Assembly: GCF_029227915.1 (NCBI RefSeq)
Contig: NC_079888.1
Span: forward strand, 4,661,001-4,725,000
Direction of reading: 5' to 3'
Origin: Hydractinia symbiolongicarpus
Lineage: Eukaryota; Cnidaria; Hydrozoa; Anthoathecata; Hydractiniidae
DNA: 64,000 bases
How positions within the stretch are numbered: position 1 is the stretch's first letter; the number at the start of each line of letters is the position of its first letter. A model generated the notes under the pieces. It saw only the letters and a list, made by a program, of their open reading frames with translations. It was not told where the DNA came from and searched no databases. Positions 10,392-23,639 of the stretch are shown piece after piece. Both the position numbers and the translations under genes were made by a program.

Positions 10392-12090
10392 TTTAGATAA
10401 GTGTGTACCAGTACACTCTCGTGAATAGCTCGATTTTTGTTCGCGAAACTTTCTACTTTTAAAGTATGTATTCTGTTGTTTTTTTATTTACTCCATTTTT
10501 AACCTTTATACATTATTTTTATTATTGTAACATTCCTTTTAAGAAGACTCACACACAACAATTATTTTTCGCACCATATCTCCGCCTTAAGTTGATTAAT
10601 TTTCGCAAACTTATTTGTTTATTTGTTATTTTTAGTGTGTGCAAATAAGGCGAATGTTAGTGTATGCGAGAATTACTAGAAATAACTATATTACGCAAAG
10701 CATAATATAATCGCAAATTTTTAAAAAAATATAATATATTCGGGGTGTTTTTCTCCGTTATTTGAGTAAATTGCTGAAAACTAATACTGCAAGCTTTGCC
10801 AATCTATTTTCATGGCGCTTCTTTACACGAATTTTAAACAAATCCACAACTTTTAGAACTCCCAAATATTACTCAAGGTGATGTTCGCAAAAATTAATAC
10901 TTGTTAAGAAATCAAGTAATGTCGATAATTTATGGAATTTTTATCTCAGACTGAAAAAGAGCTCAATTTAATTCGCACAAAGATGAAATGGAACATCAAC
11001 GCTAAATCATAACAAAGAATCATTAAAAATAAATTAACTTGTGTGAATGTTTTATTGAAAAAATTAATACCTGCAAACTGTTAAGCTATACACGATCCAA
11101 TTTTTCGGATTCGAACATTGCATTCTATTAATTTTGATCAAACTCTACAAATTACCCTTTTTTATTCAATTTGTCAAATTTGAATTCTCAATTTTTTATG
11201 CAATATAACAACTGGACAATCCGGAAGATCTCCAATTCAGTGGAGTTATTATATTTTATTTTATATTTACTCATTTCGGACTTGGTTGTTGCTCAGCAAT
11301 TGCTTTAATTTGAAATTGAGATTGCTTATCAAAGACTGTATGCATTGCTCACGATGAAGTAAATTTTTTTCAATGTTATTAAGTCAGTAACGGAAAGTTT
11401 AAACGTCCCGGCGCATTATATCATTACGGCTGACTATTTTTCCCCTCCGACTGTAACTGTGTTACATTGCCCCCAGAGATACGTATAGCAATGCTCCAAT
11501 TTGATTGCTGCCACATAAGCCGATTAGCGGTCAGTAAATATCTAAAAAGTGCGCCGGAGTGGGAAGTTAATCCTGAAACCCTATGGTCACAAGCCGAATG
11601 CAACACTACATCATCTCCGCATACTATAGGTAAATTTACGCTGATTTTGTATTTCTACGTACAATTTGCCAATATCTCGGGCAGACTTTGCTAAGTCCAT
11701 GCCACAGATAATCAGAAAATTCCCAATTTGCGCTTCAAAACAATTCGAAATTACGTTAGGCTGGTACATGCCGATCACATGAAAAAATTGTAGACTCAAA
11801 TAAAGTACAATTACTCGGGAACTCTCAACTGCATTAAAACTTGGAGAAGAAAGTTAAAGTTATAAAGAGTATGTATAAGGAGATCATAAGGAGCGTCTTA
11901 TAAGTTAAGCGATAAAAAAACTCAAAAATTATTATTTCTAATTTTCTTGAAAATTCACAAAAATGTTCAAGCGAATACTTTAAAAATATCTATTGTGCTT
12001 ACTTCTCATGTTTTTGTGACGAAAGATATAACTATTGCAAAAAAACGGTAACTTTTACTATTTGGTAACTCAAATCGCTACAAACAAGTT
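10392..12090. other. intergenic, no gene seen
   Basis: AT-rich DNA. Overlapping short open frames at 11424-11700 on both strands coincide with a locally GC-richer patch flanked by GGCGCA and TGCGCC, which may be an old repeat. No homology was recognised. Several TTCGCG-type motifs typical of decayed DNA transposons occur around 10180-10450. Confidence 0.4.
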
Positions 12091-12099
12091 TTGCTTCAC

Positions 12100-13170
12100 A
12101 TGATAGAATCGTGGCGAAAAGATCTTGATAAAGGAAATGCTGTAGGGGCGCTATTGATGATTCGAGTAAAGCATTTAATTGTGTGGATCATAATCTGTTA
12201 ATAGCGAAACTACATGCATAAAGTTTCTTAAAAAGTGCTTTAGGTCTTTTAAGGAGTTATCTCAACAATCAGTTTTAAAAAGTTGATGGCTATTTCAGCT
12301 TGTGGAAAGAGATTATTAGTGGTGTTCCACAAGTTTCGATTCTGGGTCCACTTTTATTCAATATTTATATAAATGATTTAATGCTTATTTTAAATGATAG
12401 AGCCGATGTTAAAATTTGTAATTACGCAGATGACAATACACTTTTTACATATGAAAAACAATTTGAGGGGATAAAGTTATGTTTAGAAGGTGCTTTTTCA
12501 ACTGTTAGCACATGGTTTTCCAATAACGGGCTTCAGTTAAATTCTGAGAAGTGCGAACTGTTCATTCTGGGAAAATCGAAAAAACAAAGATTCTGTTACT
12601 TTAAATTTGAAAAATAATATATTACAAGAATCTCCATACGTAAATTTGTTGAGTATAATTTTTGACAATCAGCTTTCTTTCAGGCAACATGTTCTTCCAT
12701 TATTATGTAAGAATTCTAATGCCAAGATCAATGCCTTAAACGTATATCACCATATATGTCTAATTTTAACCGAAATGTTATTGCTAATTCATTTATTTAT
12801 GGCATATTTAATTACTGCCCTCTTATATGGGGATTTTCAAGTAGAGATCTACTACATAAAGTTAATAGCATTCAGAGTAGAGCAAATAGACTTTTATGCG
12901 ACAGAGTTGAAAATGAATGCTCCTACATGAATGATGTTTTTGCATTCTAAAAGACTGCATATAGTTTCCGTGCATCCAGTTCTTTTGAAAGGCGCAGAAT
13001 TCGTAACACAAAGTATAGCCTATTAAGCGTCTCTTATGTTGCGCCTAAATTATGGGAGAAACTTCCTAACTCTGTCCAGAATGCCCCATTCGTTGTCCTT
13101 ATTCGAACACGGGCTAAACACTATTCCGTTTATTCAGTGCAGTTGTCGTCTCTGTGCCACATATATTTGT
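12100..13170 (+). pseudogene. CR1/jockey-like LINE reverse transcriptase remnant
   Basis: Translations in successive + frames give RT motifs in the right order. There is a motif-A-like segment near 12150 (SKAFN...DHNLL). SGVPQ..ILGPLLFNIYINDL lies at 12314-12380 and NYADDNTLF at 12420-12450. A WFSNNGLQLNSEKCE segment follows, then a C-terminal stretch near 12985-13100 (RIRNTKYSLL, APKLWEKLP). Several frameshifts and stops separate these pieces, and the endonuclease part is missing. The YADD box survives but the motif B Gly-Ser is altered. It is a 5'-truncated dead copy, from a family different from the LINE at 4733-8035. Confidence 0.75.
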
Positions 13171-13739
13171 AACGTAGGATATACGAACTAACTTCTTATT
13201 ATTATAATAAAAATCTGTTATTTTAGGAAAGTCGATTTTAATTAAGGCTAACAAATTTAAACTATATTTTTATAATATATCTAGCATGTTTTATTGTATA
13301 TTATATATCGACTTTAAAGAAAGAATAAAAAAATAAATAAATAACATTTCATTGGATGTAATTTTTTTAAAAAAAAAATCCTTGCTAAAACTCCGCAAAA
13401 TTGAAAACCAAAAACTAAAATTTAGGGGATTGAAACAGAATCTGGAAACAAGTTTGCCTGTTTTCCATATGCGGTTCCGCGATCCTTCCTCCATAGTTGA
13501 CATATTTTTCCATTTTGGGATTTGTTAATGGAATCGACTAGATGGAGTGTTCCAACATAACAGAGAGTACGCCACGAAGCTAAAAGGATAAAAAGAAAAG
13601 CTGAAGCGCTTTAAATACGCCAGTGTAATTATATCGTGCATGACGTAAAAAAGTGAAACATTTTTTCGATATTACGCTAAAATAATAAAGCTAAAGAACC
13701 GAGTTCATCTCATATAGTTCCAAAACGAGAATGATTGCA

Positions 13740-13860
13740 CTTCACACCTCCAGCATCCTCTTCTCCCAACGGTTTGCTGCCTGATGTCAAAGCCGATAGC
13801 TCTCTAGCGGATATTTTTTGCAATAGATGCAATCAAATCAATGATGCAATCAAATAAAAA
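13740..13860 (+). pseudogene. small LINE fragment (region before the RT domain)
   Basis: An open stretch translates to SSPNGLLPDVKADSSLADIF and onward. It resembles the linker segment that precedes RT in CR1-like LINEs. It lies downstream of the RT remnant at 12100-13170, so it is a separate insertion or a rearranged piece. The match is short and the call is tentative. Confidence 0.35.
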
Positions 13861-14191
13861 ATCAATAGAATATTTTTAGTTCGCGTTGTCATGTTTTTTA
13901 AAAATATTTTAATATGATAGAACGGAAGAGTTTTTTTAACGAGGAAAAAAAGGTAACCGGTAAGTTCTATTGGGGAGTGGGTCCTGTTTTTTCATTTAAC
14001 CACTTTTTGTGTACGCTGACTCAGCTTTGATAATGGCGGGCAAAGAAGTGTGTCTCCTGCCTGTTCGTTCTTCCTTCATCTTTTTCTTTCATGTTTAGCT
14101 AGTTATATGACTAGCTAAACACAGCCCTCCAAATCTGACTAACATATGCAGGAAAATGTTATAGTTTCACGTATATATGTAATTTCATTAT

Positions 14192-14222
14192 GGACTAGCC
14201 ATGATGTAAAATATGCACATCT
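14192..14222. repeat. fragment matching the tail of the SINE family at 26331-26678
   Basis: The reverse complement of this stretch, AGATGTGCATATTTTACATC followed by ATGGCTAG, matches the region next to the AGAT tail of the tRNA-derived SINE copies. Only about 30 bases remain, in inverted orientation relative to the intron copies. Confidence 0.4.
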
Positions 14223-14409
14223 ACTTTATTTGGGGGGGCAGCAGGGGTTAAAAAAGACAAATCTGTTTAAAGAAGAAATAGTTGAATGCTGCGCGTATGC
14301 AATATGTATTCTACACAATGTCCGGAATAAACCGCTTACGCTGACCAGGCATTTTTGATACTTTTGATAAGTTGAAGGACTGTCTTATATAGCTAAGGCC
14401 GAAGGAATT

Positions 14410-15095
14410 CAGTTAGGGACAACTGCAAATTAGATTATTCCGCCTAGGCTATGATAGACAAATTAGGCGAAATTTATCTCCTAACTAGTCTATCAACATT
14501 AAATTTGCTTATTACAGCCTTCTGGTACGTGGTCACACCGATCTTTAAGGTTAAATATGATCTAACAAACCTCCCTCGGATGTAGAAGTATTATTTTCCT
14601 AAATGTTATGGTGCGTTTTAAAGATATTGATTTTAATTTGTTTTGCTGCTAATCCACATGCGCTCAACATTTTTTTCCGGCGTGTTTTAAAAAACTGCAG
14701 AAATAGACTATTTTGATTTAAAAAAAGATGGCGCATGGTTAGGCTATGATGTCCTAATTACGCTATCATAGACAAAATAAGCTACTTGGACAATCTCGCC
14801 CCGGACCTTATTCTAGTCGATTGGAAAGGAGTTTGGTTGGTGGGCACGTTCACATGTATAACTTTTATATCTGCCATGCAAATTCTATGAAATTTGACCT
14901 AAGCAAAGCTGACTAAGTCAGCAAGTAGTACAGGAAAAAAATTAGCGCGACCAACAAGGATTGCGAAGATATCATCGATTAAAATTTTCTATCTCCTAAG
15001 TGGACTATTCTCTCTAAGTTAACTATTAAAAATCTCCTTATTTAGCTACTAGCTTATTTAGGAGAAATAGTCTAATTTGCAGTTGTCCCTAACTG
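14410..15095. mobile_element. MITE-like element, about 28 bp inverted ends, GAATT duplication
   Basis: The left end reads CAGTTAGGGACAACTGCAAA followed by TTAGA. The right end read inward is identical over the same 25 bases. The flanks are GAATT on both sides (14405-14409 and 15096-15100), a perfect 5 bp target duplication. The 686 bp interior has no transposase; it carries repeats of CTATGATAG and CTATCATAG. The superfamily cannot be named from the ends alone. Confidence 0.8.
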
Positions 15096-15101
15096 GAATT
15101 T

Positions 15102-15601
15102 GTACCTCAGTTTACAGTTGTCTATATCACAGATGTACTATGCGGAAAATTTTCATTATTCATTATTCATTATTTTGCGCCTCCGCCTAGCTAGCTTTAA
15201 CCCGAAACCCTCTGAGCCTGAACCGGAATTACAGTGCAGAAAGACAACCTCTGGAGACTGGGACATATATCCAAATGAGGCAAGGCTTGATCGCACGACT
15301 TTGTATGGCAAGCATTGGAACAAAGGCCTTTCGAAATTTAAATTAACACATTACATTACATTTGAAAACATCCAAAAAAAGAACACTTTCGATCGATTGC
15401 GACATCAATCGAAATTACACAATAGCGAAGTGATGTGCGAAGCATGTCAGAAGGGTTTATTAAGATATTCTTTGGGTCATTATTTCATATTTTCATTCTC
15501 TGGTGGGAAAGTAAAGACAATAATGGAATTTTTTTAAATAATGAAATTTTTCATGCGGTGGTAAATATACATGCCGGTGGCCGACGGTAAACTGAGGTAC
15601 G
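15102..15601. mobile_element. second inverted-repeat element abutting the first
   Basis: GTACCTCAGTTTAC at 15102-15115 is repeated exactly as its reverse complement at 15587-15600. The interior holds an open frame to 15537 (+ strand), up to 145 codons, that I do not recognise. No clear target duplication was found. It starts only seven bases after the previous element, so nested or targeted insertion is likely. Confidence 0.5.
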
Positions 15602-15704
15602 ACTTCCTTTGGCCTAAGTTAGACATAGATGTGTTTATTCCATTTCACTGCAAGACAAACCATTGCCGTTAATAGCTATAATTCTTAATCAGGTCCTAAA
15701 ATAA

Positions 15705-16068
15705 GGCCACCATAAAAAATATGCTGTGTTTGCGTCCTGAAGACACTGCAAAAATGAGTCGCTCGGGCATATTTTTCCCCGGGATTCTCAGATCGGAGCA
15801 AGCAAATTTGTTCCCAGGAGACCATTTTTCGCCACCCTGTAAACTATCAGTAGCCACAGGAGTGCCCTAAAGAAATTAATTTTTACCGAAATTAATTTTC
15901 GTGAGTTTTTGTCAATTTTGCATAAATTAGTTCTAGCAAAAAAAATTTTCTTTTGGGAAAATAGCTTGCAAAATTTCTTCTCAGTCTTTTTCCGACTTAC
16001 CGACTCAGGTTTTTATTACCAAAAGTGAGTCGGTCGGAGGACGCGAACACATATTTTTGATGACGGCC
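15705..16068. mobile_element. Harbinger-type MITE with TAA target duplication
   Basis: Imperfect inverted ends of about 35 bp start GGCC on both sides, with shared AAAAATATG and TTCGCGTCC or TTTGCGTCC motifs. TAA flanks both ends (15702-15704 and 16069-16071). A TAA duplication and G/C-rich terminal bases match the PIF/Harbinger superfamily, of which a coding relic lies at 24310-25463. No coding capacity. Confidence 0.6.
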
Positions 16069-17044
16069 TAATTGTAATTTGCGTGCAAAAATTATATACT
16101 AAAGTTTAGGAATGTGTTTTATATACTGTCACCCTTTTTTCACAATATTATCCAAAAATATTAAAAACTTTTAGACCTGTTTTGTATTTGTTAGTTAAAA
16201 GAAATTTCAACTTTTGTCCGTTACACTTGAGGATATACCTACAGTATAGTATAGTATAATGGATTGGAGTGAATACTGATGAAACATTTCACTTTAAGAA
16301 TTTTATGTTTTTAATAGAACAAGCTTTACAAACATATACAGCACTCTTCAATAAAACACACCTTTACAAACATCAAGCATCGAGCAGCTGCATTTGGCAC
16401 AAAGGATCCATAAAACAGTTCTTTCATTTTTTCAAACCTGTAGAAAAAATTGCTCGCAAATGTGACAAACATATTTATCTTCCGAAATTTAAGAACAACC
16501 CTTTCGCTACTAGTGCTGATTTTACCATTACCATCTTTATTGTTACCATTGTCATCTTCATTGTTAGTCATTCCTCATAGTTGCTTCAGCAGATTAGCGT
16601 AGTCTACCTTATTTGCTAACCATGTTTGTAGGTTGTCAGGATAAGTTGCCTTTTTTTCTGTTTTTCTCTTGTCCTTTTTTCTCTTTCTTTTTTTATTTCA
16701 AATTTACATATTTCTTTAGTTATGTAAAAGAACATACAAAGCTTACAATAAAAACACACAAAGCTTTTCGTAAATAAACGTTTACATCGTCAGGTTAGTA
16801 ACACTGCTATACAATAATTACATGCTTCGTGCAAGACATAAATGACCTATATGTAAAACACAGAAAGCCAGGCTATTAGGCAAGGCTGCCATGGTAAAAA
16901 ATACATGTTGGACAGCTGTAACACGACATAGTAAGGAGCCTGGGATAGCCGCCAATGGAACAGCATCTGTATACTGACCAAGTTGAATGATTTTGCTCCA
17001 TCTAACCATTGCCTGTACTAGAATATAGTAACCTAGTAAAATGT

Positions 17045-17145
17045 CTTTTAAACAACCAAATAACTTGACATGACACCCTATCAAAAGAAAAAAAGAAAAA
17101 TATAAATTCTTTCTTTAGGCAGGTAGAGTATAGGCTGAAGCTCTA
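17045..17145. repeat. decayed fragment of the 4733-8035 LINE family (antisense)
   Basis: The segment around CCAAATAACTTGACATGACA and CCCTATCAAAAG parallels CCAAATAACTTTACGTGGCA and CTCTATCAAAAG in the LINE RT region at 5829-5860. Further shared blocks (ATTCTTTCTTT, CTGAAGCT) occur in the same order. It lies immediately before the PSMD6 start region. Confidence 0.45.
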
Positions 17146-17167
17146 TTGATTTTTTAATTCATATTTC

Positions 17168-17169
17168 AG
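17168..17169 (+). promoter_or_regulatory. 3' splice-acceptor-like site 20 bases before the PSMD6 start
   Basis: TTTTTAATTCATATTTCAG ends here, a T-rich tract plus CAG, leaving a 20-base leader before the ATG at 17190. It suits a 5'UTR intron or spliced-leader addition. Confidence 0.5.
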
Positions 17170-17189
17170 GACAATCTATAAAATAAACT

Positions 17190-20100
17190 ATGCCTATTGA
17201 AGAATTTGAAGAGGAGGGACTTAAAAAGCTCCCAGACTTAGAACTGGCACAAGCATTGTTTACAGTACAATCAGTTGCAAGTAACCAGGAGAAGGAAAGT
17301 GCAAAGCAATGCCTAGAGAAAGCAATAACTGATTATAGTAAGTATCTGGTTTTCACGAATCTTTCATTGTTGTTCCAGATCTGTTTTCTTAAAATAAATT
17401 ATAGAAGACCAATGAATATTCATTTACTGTCGTTCATATACTGTTTCGCTGTATATACTTACAGAAAGACTGGAAGTCTGCCTACAGCCATTCTATTTTA
17501 TATCTTTTCACATTGTAGATTTCTATTATAACCTGCTTGCTTTATCAACACATTAGCATTATATAGCATTGGAAATTACTAAGTGTTAGCAGCTTTTTCC
17601 CTGTTTCCTTTTTTGATGCAATTCTGATTGTTTTGCACCCAACTTGACCAAAAGTAACAGGCCTGTAAATTTGGATCGTTTCTTTTCCGCAACGTTTCTG
17701 CAAATCAATAAAGACGGTAATGATAAATTGTTTTCCTTGGACATTATTTCAAATTATAATAATTTTATATTCTAATATATATATATATTTACATTATAAT
17801 ATTTTACTACTATGGAGTAGGTGTTGTCACTAACTAGGGCCATTTTGAAGTGGTTCTCCAATTATTTATTAGTTTAAAGCTAGCCGTTACTGTCATTAAC
17901 GTATCGTTTCCGCAAGGTCTACTTTGCGGAAAACGAAAAAACATTTTAATTGCTTCCAGCAGCTTTAATTCCTAGACTTCACAAATTTCCAGGCCTGTAC
18001 AAAAATACAAATATGAAAGTGCATCTTCTATGAATAAAGTTTTTTTTCATTTTTAATTAATGCTTAAAAAAGATTGTTAACAACTTTTGTGTTGCATGTT
18101 CTTTTATACTGCATAAGATCACCTGGATGTAATTCTTCATTTATGGCGATTCTTTGTAATGAAACCATTTTTGCACATGTAAAACTTAAATACCTATAAG
18201 AAAGGTGTGGAAGAAAACTTTTTTTAAGAACATTTTCATCTTGAAATATTCTGTTTTTTTTTTAAATATTTAGATCATTGGATTTGTTGTTTTTTAAAAG
18301 TGCTTGTGTTTTTTAAATATATCGAGATTAAAATCGCGTTACTATAATTAGTTTCGTTGTTAAAAAAAGTAAAAATTCAATGGCCTTCGCGTTTAATTTT
18401 TTCTTGCGCAGAGTATTGTTTTTAAACAATGTTTCTTGCTATGCTTTTGTTTTTAACACGAAGCAATTATTTTCGCGCAATTTGAAAGGAACTCCCTATC
18501 CTATTGTTTTTTTTAATGAAAGCAATTATTTTTGCAAGTTGAGCGTACGCGTACGCTTACATCTGGACTGTACTGTACAAAGTTGATAGAAGTGGTTTGG
18601 TGGCCAGGATTCAAATTAGAAATATAAAGTCACTTAACAAAAAATGCTAATAGAGAATATAACCTCTTTGCAGCTGTGGTCTGGAAGCATTGTATCCCAC
18701 TTGTCATTTATCACTTAATAATAGTTGTTTTGTTGCAGAAACCATTAAAGAAATAGGTGAATAATTCATCAGCATTTTTGTTCATAGATTAAGAAGTGCG
18801 ACTTGCTAATTATAACTGTGGTAGTCTTAGAATAAAATCTTGTCTAGTAAATAAATTTTTAAAATGATCAAGTTCGAAATGAAAAAGGAAAGTGCTTACT
18901 GATTTACCATGAAAATTAAGTTATTAAAAAAAATAATTAGCAACCCACTTCCAATTCCTTTAACAAATATGGGTATTTAGCAAAAAAAATACTTAAATTT
19001 TTTTTGTCATACTATGGTCATATTTACTTGATTTAGATATGGCACCATTTTACAAGCATGTGTGTGAAGAATTAAAATGGAATATTGATGCTAAACGTTT
19101 ACAATCAATGGAGGCAGAAAATAAAAAATCAATTGATGAACTAGATGAGAAAATTAAAGATGCTGAAGAAAATCTTGGAGAAATAGAAATCAGAGATGCA
19201 CATTTAAACAAAGCTGAATATTATGTCCGCATCGGTGATAAGGTATGCAATATTTTATATTATTTTTATTCTTTTTATTCTTTGCAATACAATGCATACG
19301 CATTGTCTGAGACAAATCTACTGGCAGTCACAGAAGGACCACCATTCCTAAGATTTAATTTGCTTTGGTTTGCATTCAGTCCACTTGAAATATGTATTGA
19401 ATTGTTATAGGAGAATTCTTTATCAGCGCTTCGACAGTCTTACGAGAAGACCACTATGCTTGGACATAAACTCGATAACGTATTTATGCAAATCCGAGTG
19501 GGATTCTTTTTCCTAGATAATGATGTTATTACACGCAACTTAGAAAAGGCTAGCAGGTATTTTTTTAATTTTTTGTGCTTAATTTTCTTTAAAGATAATG
19601 AACTTTTTAAGTTTGAGTTTTATAATTATAATTATAATAATATTCTATGTAAAGGAACTTTTCCCTATAGTTATACATGAAATATATTAAAAAAAAATTT
19701 AACAGTTAATCTGTATTGTACCAAATTTATTGAAAAATTATTATCAGAAGAATTAAAATAGTTTAGGCTACGAATAAAATCAAAAAGTTTTGATTTTGTT
19801 CAATAGTACATATGTGGCTCCAAATTTAGCAACTTGTACAGAATTATCATGCATGCATTTTCATCACATCAATGCATTTTATATTTTGTCATTCAATAGA
19901 TTATCAGGTTTAAAGACACTAAAAGTAATACAGAACTCTAAAGCTCTATATTTTCAGAAGAGGTGTGGAACACACACCAAAATCCTTCTGTAAAAGCCTG
20001 GATAAACTTAATACTCAAATTGACCACTATTCATGTGACAAAAAATTACAAGTGTGACTTGTTTTGTTGTATTCTTTGTTGTTCTTTAATGACAACTTCC

Positions 20101-23100
20101 AAAGTTTATTATTGATTCTTGCTCTATCATGTTGTTGCGTTTTTAAAATAACCTTGACGTAACTGCTCTATTGCTAGGGTTAAATTTTAAAATATTTTTT
20201 GTCTTGATTAGGGTAAATGTTTATTTTTTATTTATTTTTTGCATTCAGTTTGATTGAAGAAGGTGGGGACTGGGATCGACGTAATCGTCTAAAAGTATAT
20301 AAAGGTTATTATGCCATTTCAACTCGAGATTTTAAAACAGCGGCTGAGAACTTTTTGGAAAGCATATCAACTTTTACGTCATATGAACTGATGAAATATG
20401 TTAAATTTGTTGAATACACGGTACTGGTGTCGCTGATATCACTAAAACGTTCTGAACTTGGAGACAAGGTTTGAATAATAATATTTTTCTCTTAAACTCC
20501 CTAAAGCAGTCAATTTGTCAAATTAATAATGTACAAACAGCCATACGCTGTCTATCTTGTGTAATTCAATTTGATCCAAACCATTTTTTAGTTTTTTAGT
20601 TTTAAAAGTTTTTGAAGTTCATTTGACGAGTTTTATTAGTTGCAAATTTTTTGGTGGAATTTTAAAGAAATTTATTTGCAAACATAATTTCAACAAATTG
20701 ATAACAGTATTTTTAAAATTAGGAATTGAAGGAAAAAGAATATACACAATCAAATTCACAATAACACAAAGAAAGTCTCAAAAACTATAATTCCTGTTGC
20801 GTCTTCTCTTTTTTTAACTTCAGGCTGGATTTTTAAGAATTTCAGCTTCAAACTTGTAAATATTTTAAGGAAGAAGTTTCCCCTTTAGATTAAACATTGT
20901 CTTAAATTTTTCCCTCCGAAATATTAAATTTTTTTAATATGTTATCATTTTGTTATATTGTAAATTATATTTGAATTACAATCGTACAAGTTGGAAATTC
21001 ATTGGGTCGGCTTTCTAATAAGCCCCACTCTTAAAACCATTCCTGAGAAATAATCCACGTAGCTTAATCAGTGTATCAATGGGAAAGCATATGGAATGGT
21101 TTTGTTTCTTCCGGCTCTTTTCCATTCGACTGCTTTCTCAACTATAGGTCACAAGTTTTATTTCTTTGTGTGTGCGAGCCTAGACAAAATCTCTAATTTT
21201 TATACAGGATTTAATTTTTTGGATTTATTTTCAGGTTGTTCGAGGAGCAGAGATACTAGAATGTTTGCATCAGCAGCCAACCATCAGCCAGACTTTACAT
21301 TCTCTTTACGATTGTCAATACAAAGAATTCTTCCACGCTTTGTGTAAGTTAAAATATGGTCCTTTAGTTTGACATGCTGGATAAATGACGAACAGACCTG
21401 CATAATTCCTCCCTTTCTCTATGTTAAATATTTTAATATAGTTGTTCAGGTTTTCAGCCATGGTCACTGGTAGTAACACATGCAAAGTTTTTAGGGAAAG
21501 CTTTTTCAACAAAAGCTTTGAATGTATTATACATCTTACTAAGTTTTCTTGATTTAATAATGTTTTTATTATTACCAAACCGGCAAATTGTGTCAAAACC
21601 GGTCCCGATAGCCGTTCTTTCTTGTGCTGTGACCATTTCTTCTAGATGTTTTTCTTTTTATAAGGAACGTAATTGTAATTGGTTTAGCCTTTTATCAGGA
21701 GTCGTGTTACTCGAGTTGGCAATTGAAATTACCTGCATTCTCAACCTCGTGTTTCTTAAGAGTGTTTCTCCTGAAAAAACATACAGCACTGCCATCAAAT
21801 TTTCTTTAGGTGATGTAGAGACGTTACTAAAATGTGATCGTCTTTTTAACACACACGTGGCGTATTACATCAGAGAAATGAGGATAATGGCATATGCTCA
21901 GTTGCTTGAATCATACAGAAGTCTGACTTTAGAGTATATGGCAAATGCTTTTGGGTTAACAATAGAAATGTTGGATAAGTAAGGAATAGTTGATTGTTTC
22001 AAATGCTTTTATGTTTACAATAATTTTGATTTTTAGCTACTCTTTGAGATGGGCCCTTGTATGATCTTTGGGAGCATTGCGTACTGTACTAATCATAACA
22101 AAAAAATAAAAGCAAAAATCAATTTTTAAGGCTTTGCATAGATACACTTTGTACCATATGTTGCTATTATAAAAAGTTTTTTAAATTTTCAATATTTTCT
22201 TTTTCAGTCCTTTTACCCTCTATCATGTAATTCGTAATTATATGTAGTGTGTAAGGAGACATGAAAGGCCTGTATTTTCTAGCTGGTCTGTTTGTTTTTG
22301 AACAAAATGTTGTCACTGTTAAGTTTAAGATGTTTTCATGTTAAACCACTTGATTTAGAGAACTTGCAAGGTTTATAGCAGCTGGCAGGCTACACTGTAA
22401 AATTGATAAAGTTGGCGGAATCGTTGAAACTAACAGGTATGAGAATTCTCGTAATGTTGAAGTTGTCAAGGGAATATAATTAGATAAAACAACACTTTTT
22501 AGTGATCTTATAACACTTATTCGGAGTGCCAATTAAACGAATTTTTCTAGTTTAATTTTAACAAGGAAGGTGAAGGGACTAAGAAATTCAGACGATTTTT
22601 GCGGATTGGGACTATGTATTCGAAATAAACAAGAACGGAAATGTGCAAAATTCGTCCAATTTTTTTTTAATAACAATGCGTTATTAATTTTTTGTTACTT
22701 CTTCAATACACTAACTTTGAAATATGCGTAAATGTACCTGATAAAAAGTTATTTTTGGCCCTACGACATTATCCACCTGCAAAAAATAGTACTATCAGGT
22801 AAACCAACATGGTAGATTAGATAACGATTTAGAAAAGTTTTCACCTTGTTTATTTTGTTTATTTATTTATTGTTATTGTTTACTTTATTTTTTTTTGTTT
22901 AGACCGGATTGTAAAAACTATCAATACCAGGTAAGCTTTTTGTTTGTTTGTTTGTTTACTGTTTTGTTGTCATAGGTTTATTTTTTTATTATTTTATACT
23001 ACCAAAATAGGAGTTAGTTAGTCTACTATACTAGCTTTTTAGCTACGCACTTCTTTGGAAAATTTTATATGAACGTCTGCATTTTTACGCATTCTGCAAA

Positions 23101-23528
23101 GTCTTATTTTAACAGAATCGAGAGTCCATTTGTACATGCCCAAATATTTTACTCGTAAGGAACTGCAATTTCTGACCAATGAAAAACAAATATGTAGACA
23201 ACTGTGTTCAGAAAAAAGAAACACAAGGCTTAGTTGACTTCACATTTCTTTGTACCTGAGAATATCTGTTTCCAAAAAATCAAGCCTCTTTAATTTACTT
23301 TCCATTATATATTTGCTTTCCCAAAAGCCTTTAATCATGTGTTCGCAATAATGCGAAGCGTTGACACGGCACGAAGTATAAAGATTGAGACTTCAGGAGG
23401 AATTCGTCTTTAGTTACCGTACTTATAAAAACTAACACTTTCTCGTGTCTGGTTTTTAGTCTGTGATCAAGCAAGGCGATGCATTATTAAATCGAATTCA
23501 AAAGCTGAGCCGTGTTATAAATTTGTAA
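17190..23528 (+). CDS. PSMD6: 26S proteasome regulatory subunit PSMD6 (Rpn7)
   Basis: Nine exons: 17190-17337, 19037-19242, 19411-19556, 20249-20468, 21235-21343, 21810-21978, 22359-22436, 22903-22930, 23460-23528. All introns are GT-AG. The exons total 1173 bases, in frame, giving 390 residues; human PSMD6 has 389. Conserved blocks in order: [84 protein letters not shown], and the C-terminal [13 protein letters not shown]. The N-terminal half is the helical Rpn7 repeat region; exons 6-9 carry the PCI domain that packs the 19S lid. The product is a structural lid subunit of the 26S proteasome in cytosol and nucleus. The smallest exon is 28 bases. Confidence 0.95.
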
Positions 23529-23619
23529 CGAACTTGATGGCGATCTGGGATAACAAGCCAGGTTTTGTGAAGCTAAAGACGTATTGTATTTGTTAAACGG
23601 TAAAAAAAGCAGAAAGTTT

Positions 23620-23625
23620 AATAAA
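23620..23625 (+). terminator. polyadenylation signal of PSMD6
   Basis: AATAAA lies about 90 bases after the PSMD6 stop codon, with T-rich and GT-containing sequence following. This is a typical position for cleavage and polyadenylation. Confidence 0.6.
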
Positions 23626-23639
23626 TATTGTCTTTGTTA

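Noticed and set aside
11424-11694. Overlapping open frames on both strands in a GC-richer patch
   Set aside because: Neither translation shows a known motif, and the patch is better explained as an old repeat.
16269-16580. 103-codon + strand frame and its antisense partner upstream of PSMD6
   Set aside because: Low-complexity Ile/Thr-rich end, no homology, and overlapping open frames on both strands.
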